Positions 14,131 through 21,805 of a stretch of DNA of 33,512 bases are shown one piece after another. A program made the position numbers and the translations under genes. Below the pieces are notes generated by a model, which worked only from the letters and a program-made list of their open reading frames with translations, was not told where the DNA came from and searched no databases. Source of the stretch: CAIJXV01 sp964497135 (GTDB lineage Bacteria > Verrucomicrobiota > Kiritimatiellia > CAIKKV01 > CAIJXV01); the NCBI GenBank assembly GCA_964497135.1, contig CAZCDO010000015.1:1-33512 (forward strand), given 5' to 3'. Positions within the stretch are counted from its first letter, which is position 1; every line of letters begins with the position of its first letter.

Positions 14131-16560
14131 ATGGACGGTTCCGCGGATATATCGATCTTGACCGATCCCGTCGGTGAATTGGACTGTTCACATTGCGGGG
14201 CACGGCTGAATGTTGCAGCCTTCTCGTTCATGTCGAAAATCGCCTGCCCCAAGTGTTCCACCGAGCTGACCGTCCCCGGCCGATTTGGCGCGTTTCTTCT
14301 GACCGGGCTCCTGGGTCGGGGCGGAATGGGTGCTGCTTATCGGGGACAGGATGTCGCCCTTAACCGCCTCGTTGCCATCAAAGTCATGTTGCGCTCCTAT
14401 GGCGACGACCCTGAATTCGTCGCCAATTTCCGGCGCGAAGCCCAGGCGGCCGCCGCCTTGAACCATCCCCATGTCGTCCAGATCTATTCATTCGGCATTG
14501 AACAGGGACAACCCTACATTGTCATGGAATTGCTGACCGGGGGACGATTCGATGCCATGATCGCCCGGGGCGAACCCATGGAACAAAACCTGGTGGTCAA
14601 AATCGGCGTCGATGTCGCCGAAGGATTGAACGCCGCCAACAATATTGGCCTGATCCATGGCGACGTCAAACCCGAAAACATTCTGCTCGATTCCAATGGC
14701 AACGCCAAAGTCGTCGATTTCGGTCTCGCCTATTTTCGGGAAAAAGGCCAGCAACCCGATGGCATCTGGGGAACGCCCTATTATATCGCCCCTGAAAAAG
14801 TCCGCCGCCAGCCCAGCGATGCCCGGTCTGATATTTACAGTCTCGGCGCCACCCTGTTTCATGCCCTCGCCGGGCAGCCCCCCTTCGAAGGTCAAACCCC
14901 GATTGATGTCGTCAAGGCCCGCCTCGTTCGGCCCGCCCCCCAGCTCCGCGATATTCGGCCCCATATCAAACCGGAGTTCGAAACCATTATCAGTCGCATG
15001 CTCGAGGCCGACCCGGCCCGCCGTTACCCCAACTACAATTCGCTCATCTCCGACCTGCGTGCCCTCCAGGTGAAAATGGGCGTCCCCACCCCGCTCCACC
15101 CCCCCCGCAAAAAGATCGTGATGAGCAAGGGCGGGAAAAAAATCATCACCTCCGCCACCAGCACCGGCAATATCCCGGTTCCCAGTGACCGAATCGACAG
15201 CACCCGCTTGTCCGGCAACCTCGGAACCCCCGCTTGTCCCGGCGGCATCGGCCTGACCGGAGGGGAGGCCCCCGTCCTCCGCAAACGCAAAATCCGGCGC
15301 ATCATCGCCTGGGTTTTGCTGGGACTCCTGTTTATCGGTGGCGCGCTCGCGGGATTGGTCTTTAACCACACCTTGAACGTTCGAATCAGCGACGAATCCG
15401 CCATTCAAAAAATGGAAGCCGCCCAACGGGCGCAACGGTTACAGGCCCATACGGTCTATATGGAAATCCGAACCCTTTCCTCCAACGCTCTGGGGCTGGT
15501 CGAACGCGCGGAAGCCGCCCTTCAAACGGCCAGCAATCAGACGGACACCCTGTTCGCCATGGCCCGGGCCCTCCCGGATCTTCCCGCCGCTACGGAAGCC
15601 ATCAAATCCGCTTCCGATCAAGTCGCCAACATGGCCCAACAAAGCGCAGCGGCCCGAAAAGCAGCCGGCAACCTGAAAATTCTCGAAACAGACGCCTTCG
15701 CCAAACGCGCGGACCTGGTTAAGGCCGGATCAACTGATACCACCGCCCCCTTACTCGACGCCCTGCAGTCCAGTGTCGAGTCCGCCCGGGCGATGGACAA
15801 GCTCCTGCGGGAATCGACGGCTAAAGTCGACGCCGCCATGTCCCAATTGACGCTCCTGAAGAATGCGATCGATCAGGCCCGCATCGAAAAAGAACAGAGT
15901 GATAAAAAACGAGCGGACGAACAAATTGAACTCGACCGGAAAGCCGCCGCCGAAGCCGAGGCTCGCCGGGTGGAAGAAGCCCAGAAAGCACTGGCTCAAC
16001 AGGAAACCGACAAAATCGATGAAGCCGTGAAACAAAATTTGACCTTGATTCGGAAAAACCAGTTTGCCGAAGCCCTCGAAGCACTCCCCCTCAACGCCGG
16101 GGAATTGACCACCGAGAAAGGACGTCAGGCGATGGCCACTGCGCGCCAACGCATCGAACGGATGCAATCCCTCAAGGAGTTTTTAATCGCCGCCATCGGC
16201 GAGGAGGTCAAATCCAAGGGAGCTTACCGCTATGGCTGGTTGAATCCCAATGTCGACGTGCTCGGCGCCACCCCCGCCGGCATCGAAATCCGCGGGCTCC
16301 CCCTTTCCCCTTGGAGCAATGTCAGCATCAGCCAGATGATCTCTTTTATTAATTATTTCCTGAAACCCGATTCCGGAACCCTCAACACCCGTAAAGAACG
16401 CGCCCGCGTTAATCTGGCCGCGGCGGCCTATTTCTTCGAGTGTGCCGGCGGGAATAAAGCCGGACTCAAAATGGCCGCGGACCGCGCCGCGGAAGCGGTG
16501 AAGAATGACGAGTCCCTGCGCGATTCGGCCCGCGCCTTACTGCCCGATCTGAATTTTTAA
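14131..16560 (+). CDS. Membrane-anchored Ser/Thr protein kinase with zinc-ribbon N-terminus
   Basis: An 809-residue Hanks-type kinase. The N-terminus carries two CxxC knuckles (Cys19/22 and 39/42), a probable zinc ribbon. The kinase domain (about 52-315) has the glycine loop LLGRGGMGAAYRG, Lys84 in VAIKVM, the catalytic HGDVKPENILL (176-186; Arg of the usual HRD is Gly), DFG at 196-198 and the GTPYYIAPEKV activation segment. One membrane span follows at about 390-412, then a long Ala/Gln/Lys-rich, probably coiled-coil region (about 430-650) and an unassigned C-terminal domain. The topology suggests a cytosolic kinase with an extracytoplasmic sensor or scaffold. This architecture is frequent in PVC bacteria. 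It stands alone on its strand; no partner phosphatase or target is visible. Confidence 0.92.
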   Translation: MDGSADISILTDPVGELDCSHCGARLNVAAFSFMSKIACPKCSTELTVPGRFGAFLLTGLLGRGGMGAAYRGQDVALNRLVAIKVMLRSYGDDPEFVANFRREAQAAAALNHPHVVQIYSFGIEQGQPYIVMELLTGGRFDAMIARGEPMEQNLVVKIGVDVAEGLNAANNIGLIHGDVKPENILLDSNGNAKVVDFGLAYFREKGQQPDGIWGTPYYIAPEKVRRQPSDARSDIYSLGATLFHALAGQPPFEGQTPIDVVKARLVRPAPQLRDIRPHIKPEFETIISRMLEADPARRYPNYNSLISDLRALQVKMGVPTPLHPPRKKIVMSKGGKKIITSATSTGNIPVPSDRIDSTRLSGNLGTPACPGGIGLTGGEAPVLRKRKIRRIIAWVLLGLLFIGGALAGLVFNHTLNVRISDESAIQKMEAAQRAQRLQAHTVYMEIRTLSSNALGLVERAEAALQTASNQTDTLFAMARALPDLPAATEAIKSASDQVANMAQQSAAARKAAGNLKILETDAFAKRADLVKAGSTDTTAPLLDALQSSVESARAMDKLLRESTAKVDAAMSQLTLLKNAIDQARIEKEQSDKKRADEQIELDRKAAAEAEARRVEEAQKALAQQETDKIDEAVKQNLTLIRKNQFAEALEALPLNAGELTTEKGRQAMATARQRIERMQSLKEFLIAAIGEEVKSKGAYRYGWLNPNVDVLGATPAGIEIRGLPLSPWSNVSISQMISFINYFLKPDSGTLNTRKERARVNLAAAAYFFECAGGNKAGLKMAADRAAEAVKNDESLRDSARALLPDLNF

Positions 16561-16913
16561 TTCCGTTCCGGATTCAATTCCAGCCGGACCTCGCGGATGG
16601 CGGGGAAACGGGCTTTCATCCGGGCACCCAACGCCGGCAAATATTTCGTCCGGATTTCAAACAGCCAAGGCGAACTGTCGACAAAAAGGTAAACCGTTGA
16701 CTGAACGAACCGGCCGGGCCGGGCATGCTTCGACACCGGCAATCCCGCCAGTTGGGACCATTCCCGGGCGAGTTGCTCAAACCAGTTTTTATCCGCAAAA
16801 TTCCATTTGCGAACCACCCGTCCAATCCACACACCCACCGGCCGGGCGTCGGCCGGAAACCGGTCCCCATCCGTATAGCTCTGCGAAGGATCATTGCGAC
16901 GACGGTTCCGCAT
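16557..16913 (-). CDS. DciA/DUF721-like protein
   Basis: About 118 residues. The C-terminal two thirds resemble DUF721/DciA: an LAREWSQLAGLPVSKHARPG segment, then VYLFVDSSPWLFEIRTKY and LPALGARMKARF, ending with IREVRLELNPERN. DciA proteins act in loading the replicative helicase in bacteria without DnaC. The ATG at 16913 has a GGAGG site 9 bases upstream; the longer open frame would run back through the tsf terminator, so it is rejected. The TAA overlaps the TAA of the convergent kinase gene. The family call is made from pattern only and the protein is divergent. Confidence 0.65.
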   Translation of the reverse strand: MRNRRRNDPSQSYTDGDRFPADARPVGVWIGRVVRKWNFADKNWFEQLAREWSQLAGLPVSKHARPGRFVQSTVYLFVDSSPWLFEIRTKYLPALGARMKARFPAIREVRLELNPERN

Positions 16914-16933
16914 GGACACGGTCCTCCCCTTCA

Positions 16934-16973
16934 ATAAAAAAAAGGCGGGGGAACCCACCGGCTCCCCCGCCTG
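16934..16973 (-). terminator. Rho-independent terminator of the rpsB-tsf operon
   Basis: On the minus strand GGCGGGGGA and TCCCCCGCC form a perfect 9-bp GC-rich stem with a 10-base loop, followed directly by eight Ts. It lies 35 bases past the tsf stop, the textbook layout for an intrinsic terminator. Confidence 0.93.
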
Positions 16974-17007
16974 AATGTCGGCTTCCCGAGACCGGGTCCC
17001 CTCCGGG

Positions 17008-17847
17008 TTATTCGCCCAACTGGTAACGGACGAAACGCCGGATGGACAGCGTATCCCCCAGCTCCTTGCCCTTGAGTTCAAGCAACTTGGAGATCACGGT
17101 CTCCTGGTCGCGAACAAAAATCTGTTCGGGCAGACAAACCTGCTGATAGAATTTTCCCATTTTCCCATCGACAATCTTTTCCACCATCTGCGCCGGCTTG
17201 CCTTCCACTTGCTTGGCAAAAATTTCACGCTCAGCCGTCACCGCCTCCGCCGGCACTTCCGTCCGGGTCAGATATTTGGGCGAGGCCGCCGCGATGTGCA
17301 ACGTCAGATCCTTGGCGAGATCCCGAAAACCCGCGGTCCCCGCCGTCTCCGGCTTGCCGCAATTGAGTTCCAGCAACACGCCCACCTTGCCGCCCAGATG
17401 GATATAGGACTGGATCAAGCCCTGTCCCTGCCGCACAAACCGCACGTTTCGTTTGACGATGATGTTCTCGCCAATCTCCGCAATCTTGGCCGTGACTCGG
17501 GCGGCAACATGGTCCGCCAGGGATCCGTCGCTCGTCGCCGCTTCGGCCGACAATTCCTTGGCAAACGCCTGAAAAGAGGCGTTTCGGGCCACAAAATCGG
17601 TCTCGCAATTCACTTCGACCAACGAACCGACCGAACCATCCGCCTGGACGAACGACCCGACCAGTCCCTGGTTGGCGGTCCGCGTCGCTTTTTTGGCGGC
17701 CACGGCCATGCCGCGTTCCCGAAGCAGTTTAATCGCTTTATTTTTATCGCCGCCGGCTTCCACCAGCGCGCGCTTGCATTCCATCATGCCGACATTGGTG
17801 GCTTCACGCAGTTCCTGCACCATGGCGGCGCTTATCACTTCGGCCAT
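17008..17847 (-). CDS. tsf: Translation elongation factor Ts
   Basis: Nucleotide exchange factor for EF-Tu, 279 residues. The N-terminal UBA-like module is clear (LREATNVGMMECKRALVEAG, then AIKLLRERG). It is followed by the core signature VEVNCETDFVARN and the second half GVLLELNCGKPETA, and near the end by QVCLPEQIFVRD and RRFVRYQLGE. A strong AAGGAG site lies about 9 bases before the ATG. It follows rpsB by 31 bases, the near-universal rpsB-tsf arrangement, and is followed by an intrinsic terminator. Nothing unusual is seen in length or motifs. Confidence 0.97.
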   Translation of the reverse strand: MAEVISAAMVQELREATNVGMMECKRALVEAGGDKNKAIKLLRERGMAVAAKKATRTANQGLVGSFVQADGSVGSLVEVNCETDFVARNASFQAFAKELSAEAATSDGSLADHVAARVTAKIAEIGENIIVKRNVRFVRQGQGLIQSYIHLGGKVGVLLELNCGKPETAGTAGFRDLAKDLTLHIAAASPKYLTRTEVPAEAVTAEREIFAKQVEGKPAQMVEKIVDGKMGKFYQQVCLPEQIFVRDQETVISKLLELKGKELGDTLSIRRFVRYQLGE

Positions 17848-17878
17848 AAGAAGTCTCCTTTAAATAATTCAATGGTTA

Positions 17879-18829
17879 TCAAGCGGAGGGAGTTTCGGCT
17901 CCCGGGGTCGCTGCGGGAGCGCCCGACTCACCCTTCGGCGCGTCTCCGGTGCGTTTCCGGGAAGGCCGGGCTCCGGTCGTTCCCCCGCCATCGGAACGCG
18001 GTTTGCGCGGCCCCCGGGACCGGCGTTCTTCCTTCTTGGGAGCAATTTCCGCCGCCGCCGCCGCATCGGCCGCCGCACTCTCGGCCTTGCGTTGATTGAT
18101 TTCGACCGAGTTCTTCGAAAATTCCGTCTGGGCCTGCAGGATGGTATTCGTCAAACTCTGCAACACCACCCGAATCGCCCGGATCGCGTCGTCGTTGCCG
18201 GGAATCGGATAATCGATCGGATCGGGATCGCAATTCGTATCGACAATCGCAATCACCGGAATATGCAACCGGTTGGCTTCCTTGACGGCAATCCCCTCCC
18301 GATTCACATCGATCACAAACAAGGCCCGGGGCATTTCTTCCATGTTGGCAATGCCGGATAGGTTTTTCTGGAGCTTTTCCAATTCATGCCGCAGACGCGC
18401 GACTTCCTTTTTGGGCAACGACTCGAATTGGCCGTCTTTTTCCATCGCTTCCAAGGTCCGCATGCGCTTGATCCGCAGACGGACGGTCGGGTTATTGGTC
18501 AGGGTGCCGCCCAACCAGCGATGGGTCACACAATACTGGCCGGTCTTCTGAGCCGCTTCCTTGGTCGCTTCCTGGGCCTGTTTCTTGGTGCCGACAAACA
18601 GAACGTGATACCCCGAGGCGATCAGATCGTAAACGAATTTCTGCGCCATTTTGAGCTGGCTCAAGCTTTGGGCCAGATCGATGATATGGATGCCGTTCCG
18701 CTTATCGAAAATGAACGACTGCATCTTGGGATTCCACCGCTTGGTCTGATGTCCGAAATGCAATCCGGCATCCAGCAACTCGCGAACCCCGATTTCCGTC
18801 GACGCAACAACTTCTTCTGTAATAGCCAC
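17879..18829 (-). CDS. rpsB: 30S ribosomal protein S2 with extended C-terminal tail
   Basis: Ribosomal protein S2, about 316 residues. Family blocks: LLDAGLHFGHQTKRWNPKM, GIHIIDLAQSL, VLFVGTKKQAQE, YCVTHRWLGGTLTN, ALFVIDVNREGIAVKEA and PVIAIVDTNCDPDPIDYPIP. I choose the GTG at 18829 because GGAGG sits 6 bases upstream and the protein then begins VAITEE; an ATG at 18928 would add 33 residues unlike S2. Past about residue 245 there is a low-complexity Ala/Lys/Arg/Pro-rich tail of some 70 residues that standard S2 lacks, although related tails occur in several phyla. It is first in the operon with tsf. Confidence 0.95.
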   Translation of the reverse strand: MAITEEVVASTEIGVRELLDAGLHFGHQTKRWNPKMQSFIFDKRNGIHIIDLAQSLSQLKMAQKFVYDLIASGYHVLFVGTKKQAQEATKEAAQKTGQYCVTHRWLGGTLTNNPTVRLRIKRMRTLEAMEKDGQFESLPKKEVARLRHELEKLQKNLSGIANMEEMPRALFVIDVNREGIAVKEANRLHIPVIAIVDTNCDPDPIDYPIPGNDDAIRAIRVVLQSLTNTILQAQTEFSKNSVEINQRKAESAAADAAAAAEIAPKKEERRSRGPRKPRSDGGGTTGARPSRKRTGDAPKGESGAPAATPGAETPSA

Positions 18830-18967
18830 AACCAACCTCCTGTTTCCTGACTGCGCCGGGCTTTGCCCGACAATCCGCTTTGACACCTGCCGGAGGACGG
18901 CCGGTGTGCTCGCTTCTTCCCGCACCAAACCGATGAACGGCGGGCGGGTCCTGTTAAAGAACGGGTA

Positions 18968-18995
18968 AAAATATCATAATACCGGTCTTTGGCAA
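18968..18995 (-). promoter_or_regulatory. Candidate promoter of the rpsB-tsf operon
   Basis: On the minus strand TTGCCA and TATTTT are separated by 16 bases, about 140 bases upstream of the rpsB GTG. This would leave a leader of roughly 130 nt that includes a small CGGGC-AAA-GCCCG hairpin before the ribosome site. S2 autoregulation through such a leader is known in other bacteria but cannot be shown here. Confidence 0.35.
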
Positions 18996-19059
18996 GTTTT
19001 TTCGGGCGTTTTTTTCGAGGAACAGGCACATGGAAGTTCCGTGGGTACGGGTCTGGGAC

Positions 19060-19130
19060 TATCAAAAAGACGAAGTGAAAGTCTTTTAACGCAAAGGAAT
19101 CAAAGAGGGAAACGCAAAGATAGCAAAGAA
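19060..19130. repeat. Degenerate 'AACGCAAAG' short-repeat tract
   Basis: Between the rpsB leader and the first palindrome the sequence repeats variants of a short unit: AACGCAAAG, AATCAAAG, AACGCAAAG and TAGCAAAG within about 45 bases. Related AACGCAAAG-type tracts are familiar from intergenic DNA of environmental bacteria; no function is evident. Confidence 0.45.
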
Positions 19131-19151
19131 GATACTTGCCATCTCCCAGAA

Positions 19152-19201
19152 GACAGGCACCCGATTTTTGCGTGAAGCCCCGCAAAAAACGGGTGCCTGT
19201 C
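19152..19201. repeat. Long REP-like palindrome (GACAGGCACCCG arms)
   Basis: Arms of 21 bases (19152-19172 and 19181-19201) pair with one mismatch around an 8-base loop. The outer GACAGGCACCCG/CGGGTGCCTGTC pairs are GC-rich, and the inner arm carries A/T runs. It looks like a REP-type element that may be mobilised by a REP-associated Y1 transposase elsewhere in the genome. No transposase is adjacent. Confidence 0.8.
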
Positions 19202-19258
19202 CCGTTGGCCTTGGAGAATAGGGCGCGAAAGATTGGCTATCTTTTCTGCAGGGTCAAC

Positions 19259-19303
19259 CGGCCCGACCCTTTCAATGGGCCTTTTATTGAAAGGGTTGGG
19301 CCG
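19259..19303. repeat. Second long palindrome (CGGCCCGACCCTTTCAAT arms)
   Basis: Arms of 18 bases (19259-19276 and 19286-19303) pair with a single G-T-type mismatch around a 9-base loop. It is distinct in sequence from the palindrome 57 bases before it. No T-run follows on either strand, so it is more likely a repetitive element than a terminator. Confidence 0.75.
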
Positions 19304-19332
19304 TCGGTCTGGGATGGACATCGTCTTAGCTA

Positions 19333-19410
19333 GCTTTGCGACCTTGGTGTTAAAATTCCCGATTGCGATTTAGCCCCCGAGTCACCCACGGAGTCGCCTT
19401 GCCCCCTCGA
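19333..19410 (-). repeat. Dispersed repeat, copy B
   Basis: Its reverse complement matches 9000-9073 at about 85% by eye, with the shared block GCGACTCCGTGGGTG at one end and GAATTTTAACAC near the other. It lies between the second palindrome and the GH4 promoter. Confidence 0.65.
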
Positions 19411-19441
19411 GGAACGAGGGAACGCGGATTTTCCACGCCGC

Positions 19442-19469
19442 TTGACTTCCCCCGTCCAAGGCTTATTAT
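19442..19469 (+). promoter_or_regulatory. Sigma-70-like promoter of the GH4 gene
   Basis: TTGACT and TATTAT are separated by 16 bases and lie 37 bases upstream of the GH4 ATG, which has its own AAGAGG ribosome site. No clear operator was recognised. Confidence 0.6.
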
Positions 19470-19505
19470 GCCGTTTTTCTCTCACTCTTAAAGAGGACCT
19501 TATTC

Positions 19506-20834
19506 ATGAGTAAAATTGTTTTCATCGGAGCCGGCAGTCTGGGTTTCACCCGCGGTTTGGTTCGCGATCTCCTCACCTTTGACAATCTCCGGGATGCCAC
19601 CATCGCCCTGGTCGACATCGATTCCGAACGCCTCTCCTACGCCCGGCAAATGGTCGAAAAAATCGTCCGCCTCGGCAACTATCCCGCCCGCGTCATCGCC
19701 ACCCGTAACCGGCGCGAAGCGCTCAAAGGCGCCGATGCCGTTTGTGTCACCATCCTCTGCGGATCCACCGATATCTGGCAACACGACATCCTGATCCCCA
19801 AAAAGTTCGGCATCGACACCAATGTCGGCGATACGCGCGGACCCAGCGGCATCTTCCGGGCCCTGCGCACCATCCCCACCCTGCTCGACCTCTGCACAGA
19901 TATGGAACAGCTCTGTCCGAACGCCATTCTGCTCAACTACACCAATCCGATGGCCATGCTCTGCCATGCCATGCAGCGCCGGAGCTTCATCAAACTCACC
20001 GGCCTCTGTCACAGCGTCCAGGGAACGGCCGCCATGTTGGCCGGCTGGCTCGGGGTGCCCTTCAACGAACTCGTTTACACCTCGGCGGGAATCAATCACC
20101 TCTCCTGGTATGTCAAATTGGAACATCACGGAAAAAATCTCTATCCTCGTCTCCGCCAGGCAATCACGTCCCATAAAAAGATCTACAACCAAGAACTGGT
20201 CCGGAATGAGATGTTCCTCGCCCTCGGTCATTACGTCACCGAATCCAGCGGACACAATTCCGAGTACAACTGGTGGTTCCGCAAACGCCCCGATTTGATC
20301 GAAAAATATTGCACCCATGGAACCGGCTGGAATCCCGGCCATTATGCCTATATTCTCAAATGCTATCGCGACACCAATAAAACCTGGAAAAAATCGGTTC
20401 GAGACTGGCTGAAGGCCGAAAAACCCATCAGCCTCGATCGCGGCCAGGAATACGCCGCCGCCATCATCAGCGCCTACCTCGGCGGGGAACTCTTCACCTT
20501 TAACGGGAATGTCCCCAATACCAACCTGATCACGAACCTGCCACAGGGCTGTTGCGTGGAAGTCCCCGTTCTGGCCAACCGCAAGGGTTTCGAATCCATG
20601 CACGTCGGGGCTCTGCCGCTCCCGGTCGTACCCCTGACCGCACTCCAGGCCACCATCGAAATGATGGTCGTCGAAGCCAGTCTCACGGGCGATCCAACCC
20701 TGGTCTTTCGCGCCATCGCCAACGACCCGCTGACCGCCGCCAAACTCTCCCTCGGCGAAATCCGCACCCTGGTCGCCGCTCTCTTTAAACAAAATCGTCC
20801 CTACCTGAAACAGTTCAAGTCCATTGGAATCTGA
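19506..20834 (+). CDS. GH4 family glycosidase (alpha-galactosidase/alpha-glucosidase type)
   Basis: NAD- and Mn-dependent glycoside hydrolase of family 4, 442 residues, cytosolic. Features: the Rossmann loop VFIGAGSLGFTRGL, ALVDIDSERL, TNVGDTRGPSGIFRALR, LLNYTNPMAM, LCHSVQG (metal-ligand Cys and His), AGINHLSWYV and YVTESSGHNSEYNWW. GH4 enzymes open glycosidic bonds by an oxidation-elimination mechanism. The motif set is closest to MelA-like alpha-galactosidases, but GH4 members vary in substrate, so specificity is left open. An AAGAGG site lies about 9 bases before the ATG. It is a single-gene unit ending tail-to-tail with the EamA transporter gene 41 bases away. Confidence 0.9.
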   Translation: MSKIVFIGAGSLGFTRGLVRDLLTFDNLRDATIALVDIDSERLSYARQMVEKIVRLGNYPARVIATRNRREALKGADAVCVTILCGSTDIWQHDILIPKKFGIDTNVGDTRGPSGIFRALRTIPTLLDLCTDMEQLCPNAILLNYTNPMAMLCHAMQRRSFIKLTGLCHSVQGTAAMLAGWLGVPFNELVYTSAGINHLSWYVKLEHHGKNLYPRLRQAITSHKKIYNQELVRNEMFLALGHYVTESSGHNSEYNWWFRKRPDLIEKYCTHGTGWNPGHYAYILKCYRDTNKTWKKSVRDWLKAEKPISLDRGQEYAAAIISAYLGGELFTFNGNVPNTNLITNLPQGCCVEVPVLANRKGFESMHVGALPLPVVPLTALQATIEMMVVEASLTGDPTLVFRAIANDPLTAAKLSLGEIRTLVAALFKQNRPYLKQFKSIGI

Positions 20835-20875
20835 GGGGCGCCTCCGGCGCGTTGGGGCCGCTCTCACAAACAGTT

Positions 20876-21802
20876 CTACTCCGCCAAACCCCGGTCCTCC
20901 CGGGGGGCGCGAAGTGTCTGCCGGCTCACCCAGGCGCCCACCATAATCAATAGGCTGCCCACCCCCACCGTCCAGTGCAGCGGAATCCGTAAATACCAAC
21001 TATTCAGCACGGTAGCCATCAACGGAGCCAGGTTGGAACAGGCGCCCAGCAAAACAATATTGCCCCGGCGCACTCCCGTTTCCCAAAAACAGTAGGCTAA
21101 AAAGGTCGGAAAAATAATTCCATACCCCAACTCGACCACCGCGCGCGGTGTCCAGTTCGATGTTTCACCCCGCGCCAGGCTGAGTCCGCCCAGAATCAGA
21201 CCGGTCACGAGAAAAAAAATCGGGGCCGCATTCCCCCGCCGGTTCCCCGCCCATTTTCGGCTGAGATTGGAAAACAAGGCCCAACTGATGCCGGCCACCA
21301 GTCCTCCGATATACGGAAGGGGATGGGTCCGCAGTGTCGCGATAACACCCGACCAGGCCCCGAACTGTCCCTTGAAAACAACCAGGGCCACCCCCCATAA
21401 CGCACAGACCAGCCCGACCGGGAACAACGGATGGGCGCGATGGCGCAGGATGGGGATGGAAAAGGCCAGGGTCAACCCGGGCCACAAATAATTGAGCAAC
21501 GTGACTTCCTGGATCTGCCGCCGATCCACCGCCCCACCAATCGCCAGGTAAAGACTGACCGCATACAGGGCGAACAAGCCCCCGCACCCCCACAAATAGC
21601 GCTGGGGCAAACTCAAGGCCGCGCGGATCCCGTCCCCCCGCCAGGTTTCGAACAGCAACGCCAATACCGCCCCCCCCAGGTACATCCCGGCGGCCGAGCT
21701 CATCGGCCCCAACTGTTCCTCCAGGGACCGGGAAACCGCAATGGTGGTGCTCCATAAAACCAAGGCCACCAGTCCCAGTCCCGTCGCTTGTGAACGCTTC
21801 AC
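20876..21802 (-). CDS. EamA/DMT-superfamily exporter
   Basis: A 308-residue inner-membrane protein with about ten hydrophobic helices arranged as two EamA repeats (about residues 8-135 and 150-295). Recognisable parts are LVLWSTTIAVSRSLEEQLGP near the start, LLNYLWPGLTLAFSI, PYIGGLVAGISWALFSNLSR and LAPLMATVLNSWYL. The first repeat, with 'E-V-T-L-L-N-Y-L-W-P', resembles YddG-type aromatic amino acid exporters, though the substrate is not certain. It follows the RtcB gene with only 3 intervening bases, suggesting co-transcription with the block from GH20 downward. Confidence 0.85.
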   Translation of the reverse strand: MKRSQATGLGLVALVLWSTTIAVSRSLEEQLGPMSSAAGMYLGGAVLALLFETWRGDGIRAALSLPQRYLWGCGGLFALYAVSLYLAIGGAVDRRQIQEVTLLNYLWPGLTLAFSIPILRHRAHPLFPVGLVCALWGVALVVFKGQFGAWSGVIATLRTHPLPYIGGLVAGISWALFSNLSRKWAGNRRGNAAPIFFLVTGLILGGLSLARGETSNWTPRAVVELGYGIIFPTFLAYCFWETGVRRGNIVLLGACSNLAPLMATVLNSWYLRIPLHWTVGVGSLLIMVGAWVSRQTLRAPREDRGLAE

Positions 21803-21805
21803 CGA

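Noticed and set aside
14188..15435. Long antisense frames across the kinase gene
   Set aside because: They are Gly/Ala-rich shadows of the GC-skewed codon positions, without motifs or ribosome sites.
19060..19410. CRISPR array in the repeat-rich gap
   Set aside because: Repeats are palindromes and short degenerate units, not equal repeats with unique spacers, and no cas genes are present.
20835..20875. GCGCC-TCC-GGCGC hairpin between the convergent GH4 and EamA genes as a terminator
   Set aside because: The stem is only 5 bp and no T-run follows on either strand.
19500..20999. 499-codon minus-strand frame across the GH4 gene
   Set aside because: GH4 motifs on the plus strand are unambiguous; the antisense translation is low-complexity and shows no family.
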